A stretch of DNA of 19,358 nt from Rhodobacteraceae bacterium UBA2553 (GTDB lineage: Bacteria; Pseudomonadota; Alphaproteobacteria; Rhodobacterales; Rhodobacteraceae). Positions 7,446 through 13,952 of the stretch are shown in pieces (the stretch's first letter is position 1; each line of letters begins with the position of its first letter). The stretch is from positions 9,721 to 29,078 of the forward strand of contig DDMF01000006.1 in the NCBI GenBank assembly GCA_002340515.1, written 5' to 3'. The notes beneath the pieces were generated by a model that saw only the letters and a list, made by a program, of their open reading frames with translations, made no database searches and was not told the DNA's origin. The translations under genes were made by a program, and so were the position numbers.

Positions 7446-7454
7446 GCTAAAAAT
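7446..7454 (+). promoter_or_regulatory. Fifth GCTAAAAAT element, just downstream of the repressor gene
   Basis: GCTAAAAAT at 7446-7454 is the same core as the four repeats at 8155-8240. It sits 3 bp beyond the repressor stop codon and follows GTAGGG, which also lies just before the fourth upstream copy. A possible distant operator. Confidence 0.35.
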
Positions 7455-7457
7455 CGG

Positions 7458-8120
7458 TCACTTCGACCAACGGTTTCCGGCCCAAACAACTTTGCCCAAA
7501 ACTTCAAAATCCGCTGACTTAGGATCTCTGATTTGCATCAATGGCGTGTCGTGATTTTCAAAGATCATGAATATACTTTGATGTTCGTCACATGCGAGCT
7601 GAGCAATCTCTATGTGCTCGCCCATTCGAAACACACACACTGAACGGCTGGAAGAAATCTCGCGGTCACGCTGATCAATCAGAACCGTCATTCCATCGGG
7701 CATAAGTGGTGCCATTTTATCGCCCTGGACCACCACAAGTGCAAGGTGAGCAGGATCAAGACCAAGCGTATCTAGGTAAGTGGACGATATGGCGATTTCG
7801 TGTTGCTGAAGCTTGGCTTTGGCGCGGTCAAAATGCGCCTCATCGAGTTGCTCTTGCAGAATGGGAAGCTTGACCAGAGATGTGTCGGCCTCATCCAGTT
7901 TGAAATTGATATTGTCGTCATCACCCCAACGCAGAATGTCCCCGATCTCTACTCCCATTACATCGCAAAATTTAAGTAGAACCTCAAATTTTGGCTCGGC
8001 GCGATCATTAACCCAATGATTGAAAGTATTCCTTTTTACGCCAAGGCGAGCAGCCACAGCTGTATCGCTGAAGCCGCGTTGATCCATTGCGCTGCGCATA
8101 CGTTTCCCAAGTCCATCCAT
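7458..8120 (-). CDS. Phage repressor: XRE HTH plus S24 (LexA/CI-like) domain without catalytic residues
   Basis: The 220-residue repressor expected at the left end of a Mu-like phage, transcribed away from the early operon. Residues about 5-62 form a Cro/CI HTH (GFSDTAVAARLGVKRNTFNHWVND). Residues about 125-216 match the S24/LexA C-terminal fold (VVVQGDKMAPLMPDGMTVLID and the end VLGKVVWAGNRW). In cleavable members the motif is GDSM; here Ser is Lys (position 135), and no Lys is seen at the expected second dyad position near VCVFRMGEHIEIAQL. Self-cleavage on DNA damage is therefore unlikely, though the dimerisation fold may remain. It probably binds the repeat operators at 8155-8240. Identification is confident; the loss of cleavage is inferred from the motif. 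Confidence 0.9.
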   Translation of the reverse strand: MDGLGKRMRSAMDQRGFSDTAVAARLGVKRNTFNHWVNDRAEPKFEVLLKFCDVMGVEIGDILRWGDDDNINFKLDEADTSLVKLPILQEQLDEAHFDRAKAKLQQHEIAISSTYLDTLGLDPAHLALVVVQGDKMAPLMPDGMTVLIDQRDREISSSRSVCVFRMGEHIEIAQLACDEHQSIFMIFENHDTPLMQIRDPKSADFEVLGKVVWAGNRWSK

Positions 8121-8154
8121 GCCCGTTCATCGCAGCCTCAGAATGATTCGGGAA

Positions 8155-8240
8155 GCTAAAAATCCTTAAATACCGAAGTGCTAAAAAATACGGTTGACTT
8201 ATGTGCTAAAAATAATGAACAGTAGGGTGAGCTAAAAATA
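8155..8240. promoter_or_regulatory. Operator/early promoter region with four GCTAAAAAT(A) repeats
   Basis: Between the divergent repressor and first early gene, the core GCTAAAAAT recurs in one orientation at 8155, 8180 (one extra A), 8205 and 8231, at spacings of 25, 25 and 26 bp. A good -35-like TTGACT is at 8194-8199 between copies two and three, but I see no convincing -10 at normal spacing. Regularly repeated sites between divergent regulators are typical of phage operators, so the repressor, the small HTH protein at 8261, or both are likely ligands. Confidence 0.65.
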
Positions 8241-8260
8241 ATGCACCGAGGAAGCAACAA

Positions 8261-8536
8261 ATGCGCAAAAATTCCCGAAACCCCAGCCCCGGCGAATGGT
8301 TGCACCAAGCCATTATGGGTGCCCTGAAAGGGCGCGGTTTGAAGCTGGAAGATTGGTGCAAAGAGAATGGCATCACGTCCACAACCGTACGCAGCTACAC
8401 CTACGGATTGAACGCTGGGCCGCGCAGCAAAGAGATGCTGGAAAAGCTGATCAAAGATGCTGGGCGGGAGAGCGTTCTGTCGATGTACGAGCACCGCCTT
8501 TTGAAGCAAGCCGATGAGTTTCGGAGGGCTTCCTGA
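8261..8536 (+). CDS. Small HTH-like phage regulator (Ner-position protein)
   Basis: A 91-residue basic protein, the first gene of the rightward early operon and divergent from the repressor, which is the position of ner in Mu. The segment LKLEDWCKENGITSTTVRSYTYGLNAGPRSKEMLEKLI (about 28-65) reads as a helix-turn-helix that would bind DNA. GAGGAAG just upstream gives a good ribosome site for the ATG at 8261. By position it is likely an early regulator acting at the GCTAAAAAT repeats. I do not see clear sequence similarity to Mu Ner, so the gene name is withheld. It ends in a TGATG overlap with the next gene. Confidence 0.68.
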   Translation: MRKNSRNPSPGEWLHQAIMGALKGRGLKLEDWCKENGITSTTVRSYTYGLNAGPRSKEMLEKLIKDAGRESVLSMYEHRLLKQADEFRRAS

Positions 8537-9129
8537 TGAAAAATGTTAGTGGTTGGTATCGGTCTGATTTTGGCCGTAGATGGATGCTGGCAATCGCTCG
8601 CTCTGACTTCTCTTCAAGCGAGATCGAAGAGAAATTGGGCATCACTCCCCGGGCGCATAAAGCATATCAGAGCAACCGCAATTTTCCTCGTTTTTGTGTG
8701 TTGTGTCAGTTTTCAAAAACCACTGGCGTCAACCTACATTGGTTGCTGTTGGGCGAAGGCCCGATGGACTTTCCTGCAGACACTGTTAGCCCGGCAATCC
8801 TGCCTGTCCCCGCGCCTCATGGGGATCGGATCCGGGCAACTTCCCCTGGGGGCTCTGCGCCCTCAGGGGCTTTTCCTGACCTCAAAGCCGCCCGGGAAAA
8901 ACGGGTTGATGAAAAGGCCGCGCGCAATAAGCGGCGCCATGAAGACTTGGAAATCATCCGCAAAATCGAAGCGCTGACAAAAGAGTTTAGCGCCTTCACC
9001 GCATCCCGCCCACCACTCACAGAACAACACCCAACGGGCGACGACGGTGCAGGATCAACTGAGCGCCGCGAGCGTCCCGCTTTGATCCTGCACCGCATTA
9101 AATCTTGGTTTGAGAGGATGATGAAATGA
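8536..9129 (+). CDS. CI-like HTH protein with charged C-terminal tail
   Basis: 197 residues. The N-terminal part resembles phage CI-repressor HTH domains: DFSSSEIEEKLGITPRAHKAYQSNRNFP followed by TTGVNLHWLLLGEGPM, a hallmark ending of that domain. After about residue 80 comes a Pro/Gly/Ser-rich linker, then a highly charged, probably coiled stretch (about 115-150) and a basic C-terminus. There is no S24 domain. It overlaps its neighbours on both sides (TGATG and ATGA), so it belongs to the early operon and would be made only when the repressor is off. It is probably an early regulator; the target is unknown. A strong terminator-like hairpin lies within the linker-coding region. Confidence 0.62.
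   Translation: MKNVSGWYRSDFGRRWMLAIARSDFSSSEIEEKLGITPRAHKAYQSNRNFPRFCVLCQFSKTTGVNLHWLLLGEGPMDFPADTVSPAILPVPAPHGDRIRATSPGGSAPSGAFPDLKAAREKRVDEKAARNKRRHEDLEIIRKIEALTKEFSAFTASRPPLTEQHPTGDDGAGSTERRERPALILHRIKSWFERMMK
8843..8874 (+). terminator. Terminator-like hairpin inside an early gene
   Basis: An 11-bp stem pairs 8843-8853 with 8859-8869 (arms CCCCTGGGGGC and GCCCTCAGGGG, one G-U pair) around the 5-nt loop TCTGC, followed by CTTTT. This has the form of an intrinsic terminator on the plus strand, but it lies in the coding region of the gene at 8536. It may act as an attenuator for the early operon when translation is poor. Function is unproven. Confidence 0.45.
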
Positions 9130-9368
9130 ATAAATCTGGACAAAACCCCACCAGACTTCGCCCACTCAAATTGGGTGAGATGTTGGAGCTGCATGACATT
9201 ATGCGCAGCCTTCAAGAGGCCCAACGCATCCTCAAAGATGAAGGTTATGAAAAGGCAACGGCCCATATTGGGGTCAGCATTTTTCAGACAGACATTTTCC
9301 TGTTTGGAGACCGAATTGACGAACTGGAAAAATACTTGGCAGCACGCCTTAACAGGGGCGGAAAATGA
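9126..9368 (+). CDS. Small phage protein of unknown function
   Basis: 80 residues, no family recognised. It is mostly helical in appearance (LKLGEMLELHDIMRSLQEAQRILKDEG) and ends in RIDELEKYLAARLNR, so a small helical or coiled-coil protein is likely. It overlaps the upstream gene by ATGA and the downstream ParB-like gene in the same way, so it is a genuine member of the early operon and probably translationally coupled. No Cys, signal or membrane segment. Confidence 0.65.
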   Translation: MNKSGQNPTRLRPLKLGEMLELHDIMRSLQEAQRILKDEGYEKATAHIGVSIFQTDIFLFGDRIDELEKYLAARLNRGGK

Positions 9369-10198
9369 CAGGTATTCCAAACACCAAACCTCTTGAAGAT
9401 GAAGAATGCCTGATGGTCCTGATCACGGCAATTGACCTCGGAGATCGGATGCGTTCCGTCGATGAGGACGAAGCTCGGAAAATCAGTGAAAGCATCGCGC
9501 TTAGCGGTCTGGATAACGCTGTTTCGGTTCGAGAAGTGCCGGGCGAGGACGGGCGGTTTATTTTGGTGTCTGGTGGGCACCGAATTCGTGCTCATCAGAT
9601 GCTCGGACTGGATTACATCCGCGCTGACATTCGCAGAATGGATGATGCTGCCGCACATAGTATCGAGCGTGATGAGAACTTCTTTCGAAGTGGCTTGACT
9701 GTCGCCCAAGAAGCTTATGCAGCCGGTTCATTTATCGAAGAATGGGAAGCGGCTAATGGTCCAATTCACTGGGGGCGCAAGCCGAATTCAGAGGGCTCGG
9801 ATGATAAGATGCAAAGTTTGCATCTTAAAAATCCTTTCGAAGAGCTGAGCGAGAAAGCTGGCAAGAGTAAGCGTAGCATTCAGGATCTTCGCCACGTCTA
9901 CCAACACCTTGGAAAAGACAACTTGGCAGCGCTTAGTGACAGCCCAATCGCAGACAATATGGTTCAGCTAAAAGCCCTTTCTAAACTGGAACCAAACCAG
10001 CGTCAGGCTTGTGTCGCCGCCCTTTCCGAGGGTGCGCATAAATCTGTTTCTGATTGGCGCGCAGCGGTCGGTGGACAGCGCTCCAAGGAAGAACTCTCAT
10101 CAAAAGAACTCTGGCTCCAAAAAATGAACAAGCAGTGGGGTGAGGGTAAAAAGGGTTGGAAAGATGAGTTTCTCCGGGGGATCGGAGGTCAGGCATGA
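9365..10198 (+). CDS. ParB N-terminal-domain protein of the phage early operon
   Basis: 277 residues. Residues about 15-120 match the ParB/Srx nuclease-fold domain: LVSGGHRIRAHQMLG (67-81) corresponds to the GxRR box (here GHRI), and ERDENFFRSGLTVAQEA (101-117) to the ENxxRxxLxxxEEA box. A likely DNA-binding HTH follows (ELSEKAGKSKRSIQDLRHVYQHL, about 160-182). Between the two domains the gene itself contains a perfect 23-bp palindrome. ParB proteins bind palindromic parS sites and use CTP; whether this one does is unknown. It lies directly before the transposase (ATGA overlap), so a role in transposition, target control or replication is plausible. Its two domains are clear; its function in the phage is inference. 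Confidence 0.8.
   Translation: MTGIPNTKPLEDEECLMVLITAIDLGDRMRSVDEDEARKISESIALSGLDNAVSVREVPGEDGRFILVSGGHRIRAHQMLGLDYIRADIRRMDDAAAHSIERDENFFRSGLTVAQEAYAAGSFIEEWEAANGPIHWGRKPNSEGSDDKMQSLHLKNPFEELSEKAGKSKRSIQDLRHVYQHLGKDNLAALSDSPIADNMVQLKALSKLEPNQRQACVAALSEGAHKSVSDWRAAVGGQRSKEELSSKELWLQKMNKQWGEGKKGWKDEFLRGIGGQA
9805..9827. repeat. Perfect 23-bp palindrome inside the ParB-like gene
   Basis: 11-bp arms, TAAGATGCAAA and its exact complement, flank a central G at 9816. It encodes residues 147-155, between the ParB domain and the HTH. Size and symmetry suit a dimeric DNA-binding protein, possibly the ParB-like protein itself as a parS-like site. No second copy was noticed in the window. Confidence 0.6.
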
Positions 10199-12135
10199 AA
10201 GAGTGGTATTCCATAGCGGAATTGGTGGCGCTGAAACATGCGTCGCTGCCAACCGAAAAGCGCGGCATGCAGCGCTTTGCTGATGATCATCGCTGGAATG
10301 CGGATCTGAACCGAAGCCGCGAAGTGGCTGGCAATGGCGGCACCCGCAAGGAATACCACTACACCCTATTTCCGGCCCTTGTGCAGGCCCACATTGTCAC
10401 CACTGCGATGATTGATGAGGTCGCGGCCAAAGAGGTAGATGAGCGCGAGGATCTGCGGTCACAATCACTATGGTATCGGTTCCAGACCGCGCCCAAAGGA
10501 AATCGTACCAAGGCAGAGCAACGCCTTGAAGCCATCCAGCAACTTATGAAGCTGCGCGAGACACAGCCCGACACCGTGGCAATGGTCATGGTTGAGGCAA
10601 AAACCGGCACGCCACAACGCACCCTGTATCGCTGGCTTGATTTGATCGCTGGTGAGCGCCGCAGCGATTGGATGGCTGCCCTATTGCCCGAATTCGCCGG
10701 TCGCACAGCTAAGGCGGAATGCGACCGCCGCGCGTGGGATATGCTGGTGAGTGATTATCTGCGTTCATCTCAGCCCACATTTGCAAGCTGCTATGCTCGA
10801 ATGAAAGAAGCGGCTGACGCCAAAGATTGGGGCGCAGTCCCATCCAAACCAACATTGAAGCGCCGCATTGACGAAGAGATCGGTGCAGCGGCCATCACGC
10901 TTGCCCGCAAAGGCAAATCCGCAGCGGCGCAACTTTACCCGGCACAGACCCGCGACAAGAGCGTGTTTCACGCCATGGAAGCGGTCAATGCAGATGGTCA
11001 CGTCTTTGATGTGTTTGTGCAATATGACGACGGTTCAATCGGTCGCCCGTGTCTGATCGGGTTTCAGGATATCTATTCCGGCATGGTGCTGAGCCACCGC
11101 ATGTCACGCACCGAAAACAAAGAAACCACCCGGCTTGCCATCGCTGATATGATCGAAAGCTGGGGCATTCCAGAGCATGTGTATTTCGACAACGGGCGCG
11201 CCTTTATGTCGAAGTGGATCACTGGTGGCATGAAACATCGTTTCCGCTTCAAGGTGAAGGAAGAGGAGCCAAAAGGTGTTCTCACCCAGCTTGGCATCAC
11301 GGTTCACAACACCACGCCTTACCATGGGCAGGCCAAGCCGATTGAGCGGGCGTGGAAAGACATGGTTGACCGCATTTCCCGCCACCCGGCTTTGGATGGT
11401 GCCTACACCGGCAACACCATTGATGCCAAGCCAGAGAACTACCGTTCACGGGCGATCCCAATTGAAGAATTTCGCAAGTTCGTGGCGCAAGAGATCATGC
11501 GTCACAACACCCGCACCGATCGCAACACCCAGATGGCAAAGGGGCGCAGTTTTGCTGAGGTCTTTAAAGAAAACCTCGACCGCCCAGAGGTGGTGGTTCA
11601 ACGCGCAACCGCCCTACAACTTCAATTCTGTTTCCTCGCTGGCGAAGGGAAAGCCGCCCGTCGCGGCAACGGTGAAATCCACCTCTCTGGAAACCGGTAT
11701 TGGTGCGAGAAACTTATCGCCCATGCAGGGCGCAAGCTCATGGTTCGGTTTGACCCTGAAAACCTGCATGACGATCTGTTCATTTACACAATGGACGGTG
11801 TGTTTATTGATCGTGCGCCTTGCATCGAAGCGGAAGGCTTTAACGATGCGGAGGCGGCGCGGGAACATGCTCGCTTGAAGCGCCAGTTCATGAAGGCACA
11901 GCGCGAGGTGTTGAAGCTTGGCCGGTTGCTGACACCCGCACAAGTGGCGGCGCAGATCCCAGATCCCGAGCCGTTGCAATTCGAACTTCCCAAAGTGGTT
12001 GGGCTCAACACCTCAATGCCCGCCCCTGGCGAACTCTCAACCAAGGATGTTGATCAAGCCTTTAGTCGCGGTCTCGCCGCGTCAATGGGTGTGTCCAGCA
12101 TCTTTGACCACCCAAACACCAAAAGTGGCGAATAA
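10195..12135 (+). CDS. MuA-type DDE transposase
   Basis: A 646-residue transposase that cuts and joins the phage ends, close to the Mu A length of 663. The N-terminus (EWYSIAELVALKHASLPTEKRGMQRFADDHRW) is the Mu DNA-binding winged helix. The RNase H-fold core has the acidic triad at Asp267 (VNADGHVFD), Asp332 (VYFDNGRAF) and Glu384 (AKPIERAWKD), spaced as in MuA. A Mu-type C-terminal beta-barrel and basic helical tail (REHARLKRQFMKAQREVLKLG) follow. A strong GGAGGT at 10184-10189 precedes the ATG. It appears fully functional by motif. Likely partners are the ATPase at 12163 and the end repeats at 7150-7207. Confidence 0.96.
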   Translation: MKEWYSIAELVALKHASLPTEKRGMQRFADDHRWNADLNRSREVAGNGGTRKEYHYTLFPALVQAHIVTTAMIDEVAAKEVDEREDLRSQSLWYRFQTAPKGNRTKAEQRLEAIQQLMKLRETQPDTVAMVMVEAKTGTPQRTLYRWLDLIAGERRSDWMAALLPEFAGRTAKAECDRRAWDMLVSDYLRSSQPTFASCYARMKEAADAKDWGAVPSKPTLKRRIDEEIGAAAITLARKGKSAAAQLYPAQTRDKSVFHAMEAVNADGHVFDVFVQYDDGSIGRPCLIGFQDIYSGMVLSHRMSRTENKETTRLAIADMIESWGIPEHVYFDNGRAFMSKWITGGMKHRFRFKVKEEEPKGVLTQLGITVHNTTPYHGQAKPIERAWKDMVDRISRHPALDGAYTGNTIDAKPENYRSRAIPIEEFRKFVAQEIMRHNTRTDRNTQMAKGRSFAEVFKENLDRPEVVVQRATALQLQFCFLAGEGKAARRGNGEIHLSGNRYWCEKLIAHAGRKLMVRFDPENLHDDLFIYTMDGVFIDRAPCIEAEGFNDAEAAREHARLKRQFMKAQREVLKLGRLLTPAQVAAQIPDPEPLQFELPKVVGLNTSMPAPGELSTKDVDQAFSRGLAASMGVSSIFDHPNTKSGE

Positions 12136-12162
12136 CGCCCGATCCTGTCGAGGAGAACACCA

Positions 12163-13176
12163 ATGAATGCGCATATGAAACAACCGACTGGCAGCGCGTG
12201 GGCCACGCCCAAGGCAATGCCAGAGGGCCTGGACGAAGATCTTTTGAACCGCTGGAAAAGTGCCACTTCCCAAGTTGCTCACCATGCGAGTGAAAACGGT
12301 TGGAGCAAATCAGAAGTGTCGCGACGTGCAAACATCGCCATGGGCACGTTCTCTGGTTGGTATGATGGCACCTATAAGGGGCGCTATGACACCACAACTG
12401 AGAAAATGGAGAACTGGCTGACGCTGGTGACTGAGGCGGTTGAGGCCATGTCAGCATTGCCCGTTGATCCGGGCTTCATCCAGACCCGCGTGGCGCGTGA
12501 ACTGTATGAGGCGTTCACATATGCGCAAGTCTTGCCAACCATGGCAGTGGTCATTCTCAAATCTGGTCTTGGCAAAACATTGGCCGCTGAGACATTTACC
12601 GCCACCCGTCCACATGTCTTTCATGTGACGCTCAGCCCATCTAGTCGCAGCACCCACACGCTCAAGACTGAAATCGGTCAACAGCTTGGGATCGACACGC
12701 GCAACTATGCTGCACTGAAAGCAGCGATTATCAACGCGCTAAGTCGAGATGGTTTCAGTGCTTTGTTGATCGTGGATGAAGCCCAGAACCTTGATGAAGA
12801 TGGCATAAATGAACTGCGCCATTTCCACGATCTTGCCAAATGTGGGTTGGTGCTCTTGGGCAATGATGAAAGCACCACGCCTTATGCCACCCGTGATGTG
12901 AAGCACTCATCCCCGCAAGTATCGCGCCGCATTGGTCGCCGGTTGACGGTCATGAAACCTTATTCAGAGGACGTTAAGGCGCTTCTCGATGCGTGGGGCA
13001 TCGATGAACCTAAGGTGCGCAGTGTTGGCACCAAAATAGCACAGAAACCGGGTGCTCTAGGCACACTCACCGAGACCATCAAAGCCGCATCGATGATCGC
13101 CGCTGGTATGGGGCGCAGTGTGACTGCCGAAGATCTGCGCGCTGCCTACCAACATCGTGGCGGGGAGTTGATCTGA
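12163..13176 (+). CDS. MuB-type AAA ATPase, transposition target protein
   Basis: 337 residues, the expected partner of the transposase: MuB-type proteins bind target DNA in an ATP-dependent way and stimulate MuA. An N-terminal HTH (WSKSEVSRRANIAMGTFSGWYDG, about 47-69) precedes the AAA core, with Walker A LKSGLGKT (132-139), Walker B ALLIVDEAQ (200-208), sensor LLGNDES (231-237) and arginine finger region SRRIGRR (254-260). The first Gly of the usual GxxxxGKT is Leu132, a mild departure. The GAGGAGA ribosome site supports the ATG at 12163. The stop overlaps the next gene as TGATG. Confidence 0.93.
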   Translation: MNAHMKQPTGSAWATPKAMPEGLDEDLLNRWKSATSQVAHHASENGWSKSEVSRRANIAMGTFSGWYDGTYKGRYDTTTEKMENWLTLVTEAVEAMSALPVDPGFIQTRVARELYEAFTYAQVLPTMAVVILKSGLGKTLAAETFTATRPHVFHVTLSPSSRSTHTLKTEIGQQLGIDTRNYAALKAAIINALSRDGFSALLIVDEAQNLDEDGINELRHFHDLAKCGLVLLGNDESTTPYATRDVKHSSPQVSRRIGRRLTVMKPYSEDVKALLDAWGIDEPKVRSVGTKIAQKPGALGTLTETIKAASMIAAGMGRSVTAEDLRAAYQHRGGELI

Positions 13177-13724
13177 TGTCAGAATGGACCCCGTTTAAGA
13201 TCCTCATGAAGCTGATCTGTGATGAACATGACGTCACTGAGCTGGATCTGAAATCCGCCTCTCGTTTAGCTGATCACGCGCGGGCGCGTGGTGAATTGTG
13301 TTGGTTGGTGAAATCCCTAACCGACATGAAATTCGCATCCATTGGGCGCAGCCTAGGTGGGCGTGACCATTCAACCATCCACACCGCAATCAGTAAAGTC
13401 CAGCGGACCATCGATGAGAACGCTGACTACGGTTTGAAGATGGGGGAACTCCGCAGCCGTGGTGAGGCAAAAATCTCAAAGCTGCCTGGACGCACATTGG
13501 CCGCAAAGCCCAATCCAGACGAGGTGGTCACAACCGAAACACTGTCGGACCCGCTTGTCATTGCCCGCCGCATCCTCAGCCGAAGCCAAAGCACTGCACC
13601 GCTCAACACTGATGAGATGCAAGCCTTGGCGCAATTCGCGGTGACTGCGAATGCGGAACTGAAAACCGCGCGTGGATTGGCGCAACAGGTCAGCGGCCTG
13701 ATGAAAAACTTTGGAGGGCAGTAA
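13176..13724 (+). CDS. DnaA domain IV-like DNA-binding protein
   Basis: 182 residues. Residues about 20-80 match the C-terminal DNA-binding domain of the replication initiator DnaA: LKSASRLADHARARGELCWLVKSLTDMKFASIGRSLGGRDHSTIHTAISKVQ, including the near-invariant GGRDHSTI (61-68) that contacts the DnaA box. There is no AAA domain. The C-terminal hundred residues are unlike DnaA and of unknown role. It overlaps the MuB-like gene and the next small gene. A protein of this shape could bind DnaA boxes to recruit or block host replication during replicative transposition; this is inference. The domain call itself is firm. Confidence 0.83.
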   Translation: MSEWTPFKILMKLICDEHDVTELDLKSASRLADHARARGELCWLVKSLTDMKFASIGRSLGGRDHSTIHTAISKVQRTIDENADYGLKMGELRSRGEAKISKLPGRTLAAKPNPDEVVTTETLSDPLVIARRILSRSQSTAPLNTDEMQALAQFAVTANAELKTARGLAQQVSGLMKNFGGQ

Positions 13725-13948
13725 TGAGCACCTCTATCAATCCCGTTGAAGTTGCTCTTCGCATCCAAGCCGCTCTTCACCAGAAACAGAGCCTCAACGT
13801 AAGCGCCACCGAAGTGGTGGTCATGTCTGGCGCTATTGATGATGTGTTCAAACTGTTGACCGGCTTGGCGACGAAGACACGCATCAACAAAGGCGATCTC
13901 AATCCGCTTTTTGACGTTCTTTCATCAACATTTCTCATTGAAGGATAA
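13724..13948 (+). CDS. Small phage protein of unknown function
   Basis: 74 residues, no recognised family. It starts with a TAATG overlap to the DnaA-like gene and has GGAGGG just upstream, so it is convincingly translated. The sequence is amphipathic and probably helical (NPVEVALRIQAALHQKQ, AIDDVFKLLTGLATKTR), with no Cys or membrane segment. It ends 4 bp before the DUF3164 gene, and GGAT near its stop provides that gene's ribosome site. Confidence 0.65.
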   Translation: MSTSINPVEVALRIQAALHQKQSLNVSATEVVVMSGAIDDVFKLLTGLATKTRINKGDLNPLFDVLSSTFLIEG

Positions 13949-13952
13949 GCAC

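Noticed and set aside
8194..8222. Complete sigma-70 promoter at TTGACT
   Set aside because: No acceptable -10 hexamer at 16-18 bp spacing; only the -35-like element was noted.
8155..8240. CRISPR-like array
   Set aside because: The repeat core is only 9-10 bp with about 15-bp gaps, lies between divergent regulators and has no cas genes; an operator array fits better.
13275..13290. Palindrome CACGCGC-GG-GCGCGTG in the DnaA-like gene
   Set aside because: Short, GC-only arms in a coding region that encodes conserved domain residues; probably chance.
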